This document shows positions 11,793 through 23,471 of a stretch of DNA of 64,000 nucleotides, one piece after another (position 1 is the first letter of the stretch; each line of letters starts with the position of its first letter). The DNA lies in NCBI GenBank assembly GCA_013398295.1, contig VZSF01003951.1, positions 310,001 through 374,000 on the forward strand, in the 5' to 3' direction. Under the pieces are notes generated by a model. The model was not told the DNA's origin and did no database searches. It saw only the letters and a list, made by a program, of their open reading frames with translations. The stretch is from Chionis minor. Taxonomy: Eukaryota; Chordata; Aves; Charadriiformes; Chionididae. Position numbers and translations under genes: made by a program.

Positions 11793-12010
11793 CTGAGAAA
11801 CCTTTCAAATACTGAAATGTCTTCTCTGCAGACTTGGAGATGCTTTTGCCATTGTGTTTCTTCATCTTCTGGGAGACCAGATTAAAGCTAGATGAATGGA
11901 AATTTTCTCTTGTGGATGGGATCGTATCACAGCACGCACTTTCTCCTGCCTCCTGTGGCACGGATGGCTTTTCGTGATTGCCTTTATCATCACGGGTGAG
12001 ACTCTCAGAG
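11793..12010 (-). CDS. AGBL3: AGBL3 candidate C-terminal exon
   Basis: On the minus strand the acceptor gtgtgttttag precedes a frame reading SESLTRDDKGNHEKPSVPQE, then a Ser/Lys-rich stretch. Two donors are possible, CTCAG|GTATTG (exon end 11793) or AAAG|GTTTCT (end 11802). Both give phase 1. The exon needs one base to complete a codon, which matches the phase-2 end of the 17.0-kb exon. The low-complexity hydrophilic tail suits the C-terminal extension that follows the peptidase domain in CCP2/CCP3. Assignment rests on orientation, phase and position. Confidence 0.45.
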
Positions 12011-14524
12011 CTAAAACACACAGAGGTCAGGTCAGAAAATTATCACCACAACAAATCACGTCTAAATATACATAAAGACAACCACACAGAATTGAAAATC
12101 CTTACAGGTAAAATTCCTACTACTTTAGTCTGAAGCATTTCTTAATAATCATATGAGAAAAAAAGAAAAAAGAGAAAAGAAGTAATGTACTGTGTTTCAA
12201 ACTATAAAGAACACCAATGCCACCATACTATTTTAACAACACTATTGCCAATATCATGTAGCCACTATATGACTATCCCTTCTGAGTCAGACAGAAGAAC
12301 TCATCATAGACACAGCAGAGGGTTACCTTATTATCACAGAAGACAGACAACAAAGGTATTTCTTTCCTCTTTTATCAGGGGAAAGCCTAATGTTTTCAAG
12401 TTTGTGTAGCAAAGTCTGACCTGTAAGGTGCAAACCAGGAGTCCTGCAATTCATTTAGTGTGAACAAATCAATATGTATTATTTCGTAAGATGTTTGTGG
12501 CAAGATCTGTTGCCATCTAACTAGCCAGCTAACTCCACTTTGCTCTGTTACCCAGCAACAGCCACATGTATGCTCAGCAAGACACAGAACATTTTGTGCT
12601 ATCAGTAGGTGGGTCCTTATGAAAGGAATCAACACCGATCATCCGTGTTACTGCCACGGTGCCTTGCACACCCGTCAGAGTGTACAACCTTCATTGCTCA
12701 TCGCCAAAGCACCAGAACCTACAAGGGAAGCGAATGCACTAGCAATGAGCTATGCACCAGCACCGTGACAATACAGTGATTTTAATATGTCCAACCATTC
12801 TAAACTAGTAAATGTCTGTATTGGACTGTCTGTGCCACCTAGCCTGGCTCGGCCTTTATTTTCACACCTCTGCCCTTTTTCTTAAGCTGTGTGGCCTTAT
12901 CTTCACCCTCCCTGCCAAGGCAGCAGCAGTCATCCCTTCCTCCAGAAAAGCACCACATCAGTGCCTGTGTGCCAGTGAGTCTAGTAAGGCTGATGAAAGG
13001 AGCTTCAGCTGTGTGCTGATGGAGAGAATCTGGTGCTCCAGATGAGCTGGAAGAAAGAGGATTCTCTGCTTCTCTAATATCACATTCCACTACAGTCTCA
13101 ACCATGGGATAAAGCAGCCAAGGACAGCTGTCTAGTTTATGAATGAAAATCAATGAAGCGCAATGTCAGAGGAGCATAAAAAGGAGGAGAGTGGATTTGT
13201 AGAGAAAGCAGGTTGGGACCATTCTCCCACACCTGCTTTGTGAAAAATGCTAGAAACCTGTAAAATATAGCAGCAACCTACCTGAAATCCCCTCTCACTT
13301 GTTTGGCAGAGGCTGCAATTGGCAATTTTACTGTAAAAAGTAGAAAAAAGAAAAATGATTGAAAGCGCATATCAGATCTCTTAAAAAAATCAGCACAATG
13401 AAACATCCAAATTTTGTCTTGGCCAGTTCAGACTCAAATAACTGACTGAAGCGGATAAAGTTACTTACTGTAAGCAGACATCCATGGACATCAAGGCATT
13501 TACTCAGATGACTAGTTGTGAGTATTAGTACTTTCTTCACATTGAGCAGATTCCAACTCACATGCCCACCTCCCCTTCTTCATCTATTGCCTAATAAAGG
13601 CTATTTTGGGATAAAGACACTCTAGGTCGCTCCCACTGACACGGTTCCACTATGGGTAAAACTGTAAATCAAGAAGTGAAGGTGCCAAAGGCAACATGAT
13701 TATTTTGTTTTGGTAAGCGTGCAGCTCTGTTGAAGGACATGTTCTCAATCCCAGTGGCTGCCCCAAGGAAAGCGAGTGTTTGACATTCAAATGGCAGCGG
13801 TGCCACTGCATTCAGGCAGCAGCTGAACAGGGGTCCAGCGTGGCTGAGATGAATGTACTTGAGTGACAGCAACCTTTGGGCTAGAAATTGTTTCCTCTCA
13901 CGTACATGGATAGCAACTGCCTTCACTACACATCCTAATGATAAGACACCTCTGGAAGAGCGGCAGGAGGGAGAAAAAGGGGATATGAAGTGTTTTACAG
14001 GCTGCGGGATAGCACTGCAGTCCAGATCTAAAAAAACACAGTAACAAAATATTCAGAGCCAGTATTTGTTTTGGTTTGGTTTCATGGTTCTTTGTTTTTG
14101 TTTTTTTCTTCTTCCTTCCTCCAAGCAACATCAATTCCAGGAAAGCCTAGAAGAACGTGATCTGTTACATTTTTACTCCTGGGTATGGTACACAATAGCT
14201 AGAAATGAACAGCTGCAGCTGCGGAAGAAAGTCATCCAACACTGCAAAATCATTTAAAAATTAATTCTTTATTAATCTCCTCTTTGGCAGGCAAGCCCTC
14301 ATCAATCATAACACTTAAATGTGCTTAACTGCACTGTACTTAAACTGTACTTAACTGGACTGCCTGAACCACAGGAGCCAATAACAGCTGTAATGATTTG
14401 TGCCCGGACTTAGAGGCTGGCAGAGGGCGAATCACTCTTAGCTTCATCCCTCCCTCCGTACTGCAGGTGGCTCATGTATCTTCTTTCTAAAGGCACTTAG
14501 GAAGTGTGCGTTGGATGAATAGAC
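12011..14524. other. AGBL3 intron, 3' part
   Basis: This is AT-rich intronic sequence. A 49-nt block at 13282-13330 on the minus strand has a good acceptor (ctttttacag) and a good donor (CAG|GTAGGT) and may be an alternative or skipped exon. Its phases do not fit cleanly between the neighbouring candidates. Nothing else was recognised. Confidence 0.4.
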
Positions 14525-14915
14525 AGTGGGGTGGATTGAAAACTGGCTGGCAGCTAGAGCTCAGAGGGTTGTGATCAGTGGGGCAGAGTCTAGTTGGAGG
14601 CCTGTGACTAGTGGTGTTCATCAGGGGTCAGCGCTTGGTCCCGTTCTGTTCAATGTATTCATCAACGACCTGGATGAAGGGTCGGAGTGTACTTTCAGCA
14701 AGTCTGCTGATGACATGAAACTGGGAGGGGTGGCTGACACACCAGAAGGCTGTGCCACCACTCAGTGTGACCTGGACAGGCTGGGGAGCTGGGCAGAGAG
14801 AAATGGATGTTTCCTGTGCCGTCCTGTGTAACCTGCTGTAGATGAACCTGCTCTGGCAGAGGGGTTGGATTAGATGATCTCCAGAGGTCCCTTCCAACCC
14901 TGGTGATTCTGTGAT
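14525..14915 (+). mobile_element. CR1 LINE fragment, internally deleted
   Basis: The 5' part encodes a piece of CR1 reverse transcriptase, including the [20 protein letters not shown] and ADDMKLGG motifs. In the latter the usual catalytic context is preserved as SADDMK. At about 14825-14840 the sequence jumps directly to the CR1 3' end (a ttggattagatgatct-type segment, then cccttccaaccctggtgattctgtgat). The element is 5'-truncated and internally deleted, hence inactive. It lies in an AGBL3 intron in antisense orientation. Confidence 0.85.
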
Positions 14916-17007
14916 CTCCAGTGCTGCTCACTATGGTGAGGCAGGAAACTACCGGCTAAGGTCCGTGATCGGTGGGTGAGATGCACTAGGTCTGACAGCC
15001 TATGGGGGAGCATGTCCCTTGGACATAAATACTATTTACAACATTTTGAAGCTCCTTTTATTTTAAACAAAGAGGTTCTTTATACTGTTGATACAGAATC
15101 TCATTAATAATATTTAACCCATCTGGTCAAAATAAAGTAGGGAAGGCAAAACACAGGAAAACCTTCCAATTATATTTACATAGGTTTAAAAAATACATTA
15201 AGAACTCAGGATCCCCTCAGTCAATGAATCCCGTTCTCTCCTATCACAGGCACATCCTTCCTACAAACCCTTTCACAAACCAAATATTCATCTGTTAGTT
15301 TTCTAGCTACCATGCTACTTGGTTTTATTTTTTTCTGGTGAAATTCTCCAAGACAAAAACAAAGTAGTCATAAGGTAGAATAGCTCTGGATGCATGTCTG
15401 AGAAAAACAAATCAGGAATTCAGAACCAAGCCCAAAGTCATTACTAAAACATACTGCTACAGCATGACATTGTTAGATTTTCAGCACCCAAGGTGTGACA
15501 ATCACATGAATAAGGATCACCCTGACGATAAATTCCAGTATCCTTTATATAGGCAGAGAATAAGTTCTCATATTCCTCTTTTTAACTGATCAGTGATAGT
15601 GCCCTATGAATCTATAAAACTCACAGATTTATATTAAAACACAGATAATATGTATGACTACTTTAATATTTCTTATCCAGTCCTCCTTGAGGAATTCTAG
15701 ATCTCTGCTCATGAAAACAACGCCTGAAGTACTGCTCTCTATAATCTGCTGACATGACATCTGGAAAAGATTTTAAAGCTCTTACATCAATGAGAAGAAT
15801 CCTTTTTATTTTTGTAATTCTCAGAATATTTCATGAGGCTTGTTTAACTCTGTAGGAAAGGTCAGAACTGAAAAGAAATGTACCGTAGGCCTTGCAAAAT
15901 TTTGCCAATAATACGAGCTGTAAGAATCTAAGAAAAGTGACATGATGCTGTAATTAACACTGCTCAGAGATGTTTATTGGAATAAATAAAAATTATAATA
16001 ATGGCTAAAATAAATAAATGCTGACTTATGACACTGTGGGATGAGGACAGGTAGCTTTCTATTTAGTACGTTTCTACTTTGCTACTTTCTTCATAGATAA
16101 GCATGTTGATTTTGTATACTTGATAGTGGGCTGTTTCATGACTTTGTGGGTATCTGCAAAGCCACGAGGTTTGACACAAAGCATAACAAATTCCATTGCT
16201 TTTCAGTACTCTGTCCACTGTAATGTTTTCTATTAAAACTCCACCAAAAACTACCAAAACTGTACCAAACCCTACCCTTAAACTCCTGGGATCAATAAAC
16301 TCTACGTCCCTATTTCTATCCTAGAGGCCTAGTCTGTTTTAATATGAAACGCTAAAATTGTGTTTATGAAAAACAGATTTTTAAGGCCTGAAATAACCAC
16401 AGATCATTTCATAATTTGTTTTGCCTACCATGAAAAACAGGCTATCAATTTATTTCAGTTTTCTGTGGACCCTGCTGTAGACTCTGTGTTTGACTGAAGT
16501 GAGACTGAGAACCCACTACATCTCCTGGAGTTTGCACTAATATGCATTCTGACTCCCTAACAAAACATGCATCTTATTTCTAATGCAAATTCATCTGTTA
16601 TCAATTGCAGTCACAGCTTCTCATGCTTTCTTTTTCATAGACTAAGACTACTCTGCTACTTTCAGCTATTCTACTGAAGAACATTCTTATACTTTAGGAG
16701 ACAATTTTCATCCCACAAAATTCCTTTAATCATAAAGTGGCTGAACTCTCAAGTGTCATGACAAGAGGTTGTCTCCAGTTCTCACATACTTTGAGGGGTT
16801 CTCTTTTGTATTCTTTTTTTAAAAAATCATTTAAAATAATGATGACACCAGAAATAGTCAAAACAATTCACTATTAGTCTCAGAGAAGTTCTAAAAGGAA
16901 GTCAAGATGGTTTTTCCCTCCTTCTGTTTTCACATAGGCAAAACCTGTATTTGTCCTTGTGGCAAAGTATGAAGATAACACGTTGACCTACTTGTTCACT
17001 TTGACAC
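14916..17007. other. AT-rich AGBL3 intron
   Basis: About 2.1 kb of AT-rich DNA with few open frames. No repeat family or exon was recognised before the candidate exon at 17008. Confidence 0.5.
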
Positions 17008-17194
17008 CTAAATCTTTCCCAGATTTCCTCATGCTTGCAATGACACAAGTCCTGCAGTTCTGTTTCCTTAGGCTCCGCGTTTGCTTCTTTCATTTTGTCT
17101 GTACTGAAACCAAAAAGTTCTGGTTGATCCCAGTTTTCTGTAGGATTTGGGCTGCCTTCTTTGACTTCAACGCATGTTTTCTCCTCTAGTCTCT
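17008..17194 (-). CDS. AGBL3: AGBL3 candidate C-terminal exon
   Basis: The minus-strand frame encodes a hydrophilic Glu/Lys-rich stretch starting RLEEKTCVEVKEGSPNPTEN and containing PELFGFSTDKMKEAN. With the start set at 17194 (acceptor cattagag) it accepts the phase-1 end of the 17.3-kb exon. The end at TTTAG|GTGTCA gives phase 2 for the 12.0-kb exon. The acceptor has a weak pyrimidine tract and could instead be the AG two bases upstream. The frame stays open beyond the proposed donor as far as 16902. Confidence 0.45.
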
Positions 17195-17305
17195 CTCTAA
17201 TGTGCAAACGAGCACATTACAAATGCATGTACCCTACTGCCAATAGGAAAAATATTTTTTCACCTCTCCGGAATTTTAAGAATTAAACAAACATCTAATG
17301 TTTAC

Positions 17306-17363
17306 CTTTTTTCATGGGGTCAAGTACTTGAAATACCTTCTGTTGAGTTTCAAGGTCTCCAGT
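17306..17363 (-). CDS. AGBL3: AGBL3 candidate short exon
   Basis: A 58-nt block on the minus strand with a good acceptor (ccgtttcacag) and donor (AAAAAAG|GTAAAC) encodes TGDLETQQKVFQVLDPMKK. It begins in phase 0, as required by the confident exon ending at 26214, and ends in phase 1. It follows the end of the peptidase domain. The provirus begins only 383 bp upstream of this exon in the transcript sense. Confidence 0.5.
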
Positions 17364-17562
17364 CTGTGAAACGGAATAGAAACACGAACAAATTATTAGT
17401 ATTATTAAGTTCCAAAAGACTGAATAACAAAATGGTATTACCACCTTTATGGTCAGGCAATTCATGGCTTGTTCACAGAGCATACACTAGCTTAGGACAG
17501 GGGAAGCTTGGAAAGGGTCCATTAACAAGTGGGAAAACAGTTAACAGGTAAAGATCAGACTT

Positions 17563-17667
17563 TTCTTTTCTTTCATTCTTTTTTCTTTTTTTCCCTTTTC
17601 TTTCTTTCTTTTTTCTTTTTTTTTCCTTTTCTTTCTTTCTTTTTTCTTTTTTTTTCTTTTTTCTTTT
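17563..17667. repeat. Pyrimidine-rich simple repeat
   Basis: About 105 bp of (TTTC)n/(T)n-like sequence, almost pure C/T on the plus strand. It lies between the candidate exon at 17.3 kb and the 5' LTR. On the AGBL3 sense strand it is a polypurine tract. Confidence 0.9.
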
Positions 17668-17746
17668 TAAACAGAAGGTAAGCTAGGCATTCCTATTGCC
17701 TAGCTTATTTGGCCTGATTTTCAAAAGCTCAGAAAACTCAACAACT

Positions 17747-18845
17747 TGTGTTCACTTTTGTGGTGGTGCAATGTCTCCCCCCCGCTTTTGGCCACTCGGT
17801 ACTTGGCACCATTTCCTCCCCACCTGGGCCACATAATAATACAATGGACCAGAACGTAACATAAAGGTCTAACATGAAAGAAAGAAAAGGTGGAGAGCAA
17901 TGGACCAGAACACAACTGTGTGCCTGGTCCCCACGGCTCCTACTGTTTGAAGACAATAACTATAATCGGTCACTCCTGACAACCTATGGATCGTGGCCAC
18001 AGAGCTGGGGAGGGGCAGGATACCAGCACCCCAAGACCTAGCAAGTTCTGGGCTTGCATAACCGGTGGGAAGTACCAGAATATTGCACTGTCCGAGCTGG
18101 TCCAGAGTGGAAAAGTACCTGACAGAAGTCAATTCTCTTGGATCCTATAAGCAGTGATGCTAGTAAAGACCCTTTGAGTTCTTCTGGATCGCAGCAGGCT
18201 GTGGCCAGTATCTCCCCTGAGTTGAGACGCTGCTCAGGCAACTGCCTCGAGGACTAGAAGGCCAGGGCGAGAGAATCCCTCTCCAGCCTCAACTCGTGCC
18301 CGTTGGGGAATGCCAATGCATCGTGAGTATTTACCCTAAACTGGGCAAAGGGAAATTTTGGCTATGGGCTAGCCTCTCTTCCATCCACCTCTCCACCTAT
18401 AAGTTTGTGATACACACATCAGCTTCACGGATGTGGATGTTCTTCTGTTTGTCTGTGTAGGAGTTAAAAGCGGTACTTGTCGGCTTGTTAGAGTCGCCTG
18501 CTACTAAGAAATTCCTGATTCCAGCAATCAGAGACCTGTGCGTGTGTGTTCGCATGCCTATATGCTTTGCTTATGTGTATATGTATTAATTTGAGATCTG
18601 TGCTTTTGCCCACATATATGTATATTGTTTTGGAATACCTTTTAGTAAGTTAGTGTGAATCTTGCCATCTTCGAATGTGTATTTAAGTCTCTGTTCAATT
18701 ATTTTGTTCACTCACTTTGTAAACCTCTTAACCGGTGAATGATTAAGTGCTGCTAAAATTCAACCTCTTGATCTGCCTGATGTACCTTAAATCACTAATA
18801 AATTTTGAATCACTGTTAAATCATAACTGTGACAAATATTTCCTT
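17747..18845 (+). repeat. 5' LTR
   Basis: Matches the 3' LTR almost base for base from tgtggtggtgcaa (17759) to caaatatttcc (18843). It contains TATAA-like sequences (about 18147 and 18398) and AATAAA near 18798, consistent with a retroviral LTR. The outer start is placed at 17747 from the probable target duplication. The first ~12 bp differ from the 3' copy. It has nine bases (gcctgatgt type) near 18775 that the 3' LTR lacks. Confidence 0.88.
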
Positions 18846-18849
18846 ACGT

Positions 18850-18872
18850 GACAAATTGGCATAGTCAGCAGG
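18850..18872 (+). other. Very short leader / possible primer-binding region
   Basis: Fewer than 30 bases separate the end of LTR similarity from the first gag ATG at 18873. The segment attggcatagtcagcagg would include the tRNA primer site if the copy is intact here. I cannot match it to a particular tRNA 3' end. Confidence 0.35.
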
Positions 18873-20184
18873 ATGGCAAGTAAAATCACAGAATACTTGC
18901 AAAAACACGGTATCAAACCAAATCCCAGCTTCCCAGAGGACTGGGTTTTTAATAACTGGCATAACTGGGAAGAGGCAGAGAAACAGTTAACTGATGCTAG
19001 AGGTGCAACTAAAGATGGAAAGGATAAAAGTTTAATTTGCAAAATGTTTGGAGCATGCCTAGAAGCTGCCTGTCAGGAAAGAGGAAAACTTACTCAAAAA
19101 ATACAGGACTTAGAGGAGAGGATAGAGGGGTACAAATCTACTGAACTGTTGTGATCAGTTAAAGTAGAACAACAGAAAAACCAACTTACAGAGGAGCAAT
19201 TAAAATACCAAAAACTTGCAGAATGTGTTGAAATGATGCTACTGCAATCACCAAATCCCCCTGACATACTTCAAATTAGAAAATTAATTGTGTCTCCTGA
19301 AGAGGGGAATGGTTATAGCTGGGGTGCTACAAATAATAATGACCTGAACAAAGATAATTCTTATCATCCGCCTGAGTCTCCCCCACTCCCAGTTGGACCA
19401 ATTATTAAATCAGAAGTAACAACAGGACCTCAGGGTGGTAGAAAAGAAAAAACTACCAAAACAACTCCACTTGATCCAATTCAGATGGTGAACTTATAAG
19501 ATCGCTATGGCCATAAACCTGGAAAAACTGAAACTGAGTATGAACTCTGCAGCTTTTACAAAGGCTGCCTGTATTCAAGCCACACATGAACACGACTCCA
19601 CTGATGCCCCTGTCTCAGCACCTGTAGCCCCTCCTAAGCTTAAACTGTTAACAAAAGGAGCCCCTGCTATGCTAAAACCTTTCCTTATTGCAAAAAGACA
19701 TGGAATCCAGACAAACTTAAATCTTAATGAATTAATAAATTTAATGCAGACCATGAAAGAGGATGAAGAAGATGAGTCAGATCACAAGGACGTCCCCACC
19801 TGGGCAATATTAATGCATGAAGTTATCGCTCATATGCGAGAAATAGGACAGGATAAAATTCCCAGTGAAATGAAAAATACAGGTCGCGCCGTTAGGCAAA
19901 TTTGGCAATCACGTCAAAACAGCTCCCAAGAACCAAAACTCTTGGACCAGTCATTAAAGGGCCAGGAGTGGAGAAATGAGTTATGGAAAGAAGCACTGGC
20001 AGTAGGAATTCCTAGAGATGCAATTCAGAGAAAGCCTACCACGGTCATTTTGAGTCTAATTCAAGCATTCCAGAAACGTGACCATCCAAACACTCCAAGT
20101 CCTCCGTGGCAGGTTCCTAGAGAGAAAATTAACTCTTTCTCTCCTTACAGAGATCAGTTACAAAACATAAAATCACAGAACTAA
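18873..20184 (+). pseudogene. Broken retroviral gag
   Basis: Gag structural protein remnant. The first frame starts at 18873 (MASKITEYLQKHG), includes a predicted coiled-coil stretch, and is interrupted by TGA at 19152-19154. The same frame then stays open to TAA at 19497. From 19507 a different frame is open to 20184, containing a Pro-rich linker and a capsid-like helical region (about 19660-20000). At least one stop and one frame change therefore break it. No CCHC zinc knuckle is visible. The gag identity is inferred from position behind the LTR and composition rather than from a named domain match. Confidence 0.65.
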
Positions 20185-20257
20185 TACTGCCTGCATGGTG
20201 ATTGGGCCTGCCCGTCCAGCAAGTAGAAACTTATCAATGGCTAAATGAGAATGACCC

Positions 20258-20490
20258 TAACATTTTAATTACAGTTTGTCCTTGAAAGCAATTAACAAAA
20301 TTTTTACTTGACACTGTAGCGCAAATTTCAATTATTACACAACAGGATGCCGACAAGCTAGGCATATGTCCTGGACGGCAAAGAGTTAAAAATACCGGTG
20401 TTACAGAAACTCGTGCTGTGTGACAAACTGCAAAAGCTAATTTATGTCTCCCTGGTGAAAAGCATATGACATATCCTACAGCATAAAAGG
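20258..20490 (+). pseudogene. Retroviral protease remnant with altered active site
   Basis: The frame around 20290-20345 reads FLLDTVAQISII, the retropepsin active-site neighbourhood with the glycine of the catalytic D-T-G replaced by valine. In-frame stops occur just before it (20284-20286) and after it (20420s). It is non-functional. It is followed within about 60 bp by the env region, so the rest of pol has been lost. Confidence 0.65.
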
Positions 20491-20519
20491 GGTAACCTGT
20501 CTGGCCTTCCCCACCGAGA

Positions 20520-23235
20520 CAGTTCTTCCTTTCTTCTTTCTCTTTAACAGAAATGATGAACTGCACCAATGACATTGTGGGAATGAACAACATCTCCAAT
20601 GATCCCACTAATAGCACAGTGGAAGCAATCCTCATCTTCAACATCGACATCTTCAGAGCATCATGCCTACTCCTTCTCTTCCTCACTGCATTGATCTTTT
20701 GAGATACACATCAATGGCAATGATGATGATGATGGATATACGCCCCTTCCTCACTCTCTCTACTTGTTGGAGTAAGTATGCTTACAATGGCCCACACACA
20801 AGATCCGTGGGACCGTGCACTACTAAGGTACACTGGAAGTCTTGGAATACCACAGAGCAAGGCAGGCCTAAGTCTTTCTACTTTAGTCTTACACGGGAAG
20901 AAAGTATACACAAAAGAGGAATGGGGTTGGGATGATTCTCATTGAATGGCTCAACTACAAGCCATGCCAGGAGAGAAAATACAATTAGGATGCTGGGTAA
21001 TCAGTGGATCCACGTACCATAAACCAACTGAAATTAAAATACTTTATACCAGTTTTTCCATACGAGAAAACCACAATACCAATTGTTATAAAAGAACCAA
21101 ATTCAGATGGCTGGTAATTCCACCTTTACCAAACTCATGGCTGCATTTTGTATTTGGGGCCATAAAAACACAGATCTACTATTTGATTTTACAATTGACA
21201 CGCATAATATATAGAACTCATGCACAACAGGATGGCCATGGATCCATGCTCAAGTAAGCTATAATGGATACAGATGCAACACTTCCTCTGCCAAATCTCT
21301 AAATTTGTCTTTAGTAGTGTTACACAATAATTTTGCATTCCCTAAACAAAAATGGATTATAAAAGATGAAGATAAAGACTGGCAAATTCCATCTCTAAAA
21401 GGGACAAGTGGAGACACCGTTGCAATACGATGCCGAATTGAGAACCATACTGAATGTACAACAACTTTACACATTACTGTAGGATATATTGGAAAAAACC
21501 TCAAACACGATTTTGACCATACATGTGCTTGTCCTTATGGACACGAATGCTGGTATACTTTTACTATATTCCACTCAGTACTCGTAACGACTTTCTGGGC
21601 CAACTTCGATTTCCATTCCAGTTTGGCCTTCCAGGTTAAAATTGAAATTGAACAACCATCTTTGCTAATTTGGCCTCCTACTAAACTGTCTCCTCATATA
21701 TATTACACAGGCCCTTACATAATTAAAGAAACAGAACAACAGCGAGTTCTCCTTAACCCCAGTTGGTCCCTAAAAAGAGTGGAATTAATGCTACACACTA
21801 ATGTGTCAGCAATTAAACCAGACTGTTCTACGTTTTGGGAGTTGCTCATGCTGGCTGGCTAGCATGGTTACATGGATGATCCTTTAACAATAAGCAACCC
21901 TGATACGTATGAGGGGACACCACCTGTTATTTGGAATGGAGTAAGAGTACTAAATAGCACAGACACTTAAGTCCTAATGAACAAACTGACTACTACTACC
22001 AAAAACCTAACTAAATTGGAATGTCCACTGAAGTCATCTTTATCAGCCTTGGGAGCAAGCGACTGGCTCCTATCAGACATCTTACCTCATTGGGAACAAA
22101 CTGAAGAAAATGATCACCAGTTAATTGTAAAAGCCATTGGAGCAACCCAAGGTAATAACTCTCTTGCCTTGAGTTGTATCCAAGCACAATTGTGGATATA
22201 GTCTACAGTAGCAGCCATTATTAGAGAAGGAGAAGAAGGAACACAACTCACTGAGATTCGTAAGTTAATTTGGGACAATGCTTCAGAATTTGCATAGGAG
22301 TTTCTATCATAATGGCAATTAATCAACTTCACTTATCACAAAGGAAGTGATAAGACTGTTGACTTTGTCCTCACAGTACGCAATGCTTTGGTGTACACTA
22401 TATACCCAATCGTCGCATTAGGACTAAACCACAATGGAACCATACTCTACCCCTTCGAGCATAGAGTGTGGGCCCATCAAAAAGAGGGAAAGTGGCAAAC
22501 AATTGATGTCAGCACATGCATTGTGACAGAACCAGGTTTCATTTGTGAACATAACACTCTTGAAGCTCAATACATCTGTTTAGACACAGAACAAAACATC
22601 TACCATGTCGAAATCCACCCAAACGAGATTCCTGAAATTGTAGTCATGTTATGTTTCACAGTTCATAGATGTCATATATGAAAAGGATGTATCTGCACGT
22701 GAATATCGTGTGAATCTTCATTGCTAGATGAACTTGCTTATAAACATAACCTATCAGCTCAACTTATGTGTATGCAACCTTTCCGTGATTGTTGGTTGTG
22801 TTTTTAATTTCTCTGTACCAATAATTACTCATGATGATTTGTCTTTTAATTACATGCTATATCGTAAGCTGCAACCCACACCTATCAGAATGAATCTAAC
22901 TATAATCAAACAACTCCTTCACCATCCTGATTTAATCAACCTCCTCCAATAAGCACAAGAGAGCGGATAAAAGACTTATCACAGTCGACTGAGATGTTGA
23001 AGAAATACATCAAGTGTTAAAAAGAGTCAAAGGAGATGGAGAACACTGATGGTGGGAAGTCCTCTTTGAATGGTCTCCAACGTCAACTGGAATACTAAAC
23101 TTGGTGTTACACCCTGTTCGGATCTTAATGATTGCTGTTACAATATGCTTGTTGTTAAACTTTGGTTTTTACATTACAGTTTGGAGGATAGCAAAACAAG
23201 TTGCACTTCTCCAAAAAATTTCCCTGCGTATATAA
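20520..23235 (+). pseudogene. Broken retroviral env
   Basis: A pyrimidine-rich stretch ending ctctttaacag (about 20550) looks like the env splice acceptor. It is followed by a short frame with several N-glycosylation sequons and a hydrophobic stretch that stops at 20700. Further env-like frames lie at 20946-21257, 21305-21862, 21977-22201, 22388-22681 and 22728-22952, separated by stops and frame changes. They are Cys-rich and carry many N-x-S/T sites, as expected of a surface glycoprotein. A hydrophobic segment of about 25 residues at about 23105-23185, followed by a short basic tail and a stop near 23233, is the probable membrane anchor. The gene is inactive by multiple breaks. Confidence 0.7.
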
Positions 23236-23270
23236 TGTCACTTAACCACATTTAATGAAACTCTGAGAGA

Positions 23271-23361
23271 TTAGCAATGCTCTGAAATGCTCCCGATGTT
23301 TTGGGGGTTTTTTGCACAGAAAATACTATGTAAACATTTTGATTCATGAGGGAGTATTCTA
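23271..23361. repeat. 91-bp duplicated block, copy inside provirus
   Basis: This block lies between the env stop and the 3' LTR. It matches 25441-25531 with one visible mismatch (tac versus tat in the aaaatactatg segment). The flanks on both sides differ between the copies. Confidence 0.9.
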
Positions 23362-23471
23362 CACAACACAAAATTTCCCTCAAATTACAATTGGAATGCG
23401 GCATTCCCTGTTTATAGGCATAGAGGCAAGAGGCAACCACACTGCCACTCTATGGACAAGATAAATTGACT

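Noticed and set aside
17869..18241. Minus-strand frames inside the LTR, repeated in the second LTR
   Set aside because: Duplicated only because the LTR is duplicated. No retroviral gene is encoded antisense there on this evidence.
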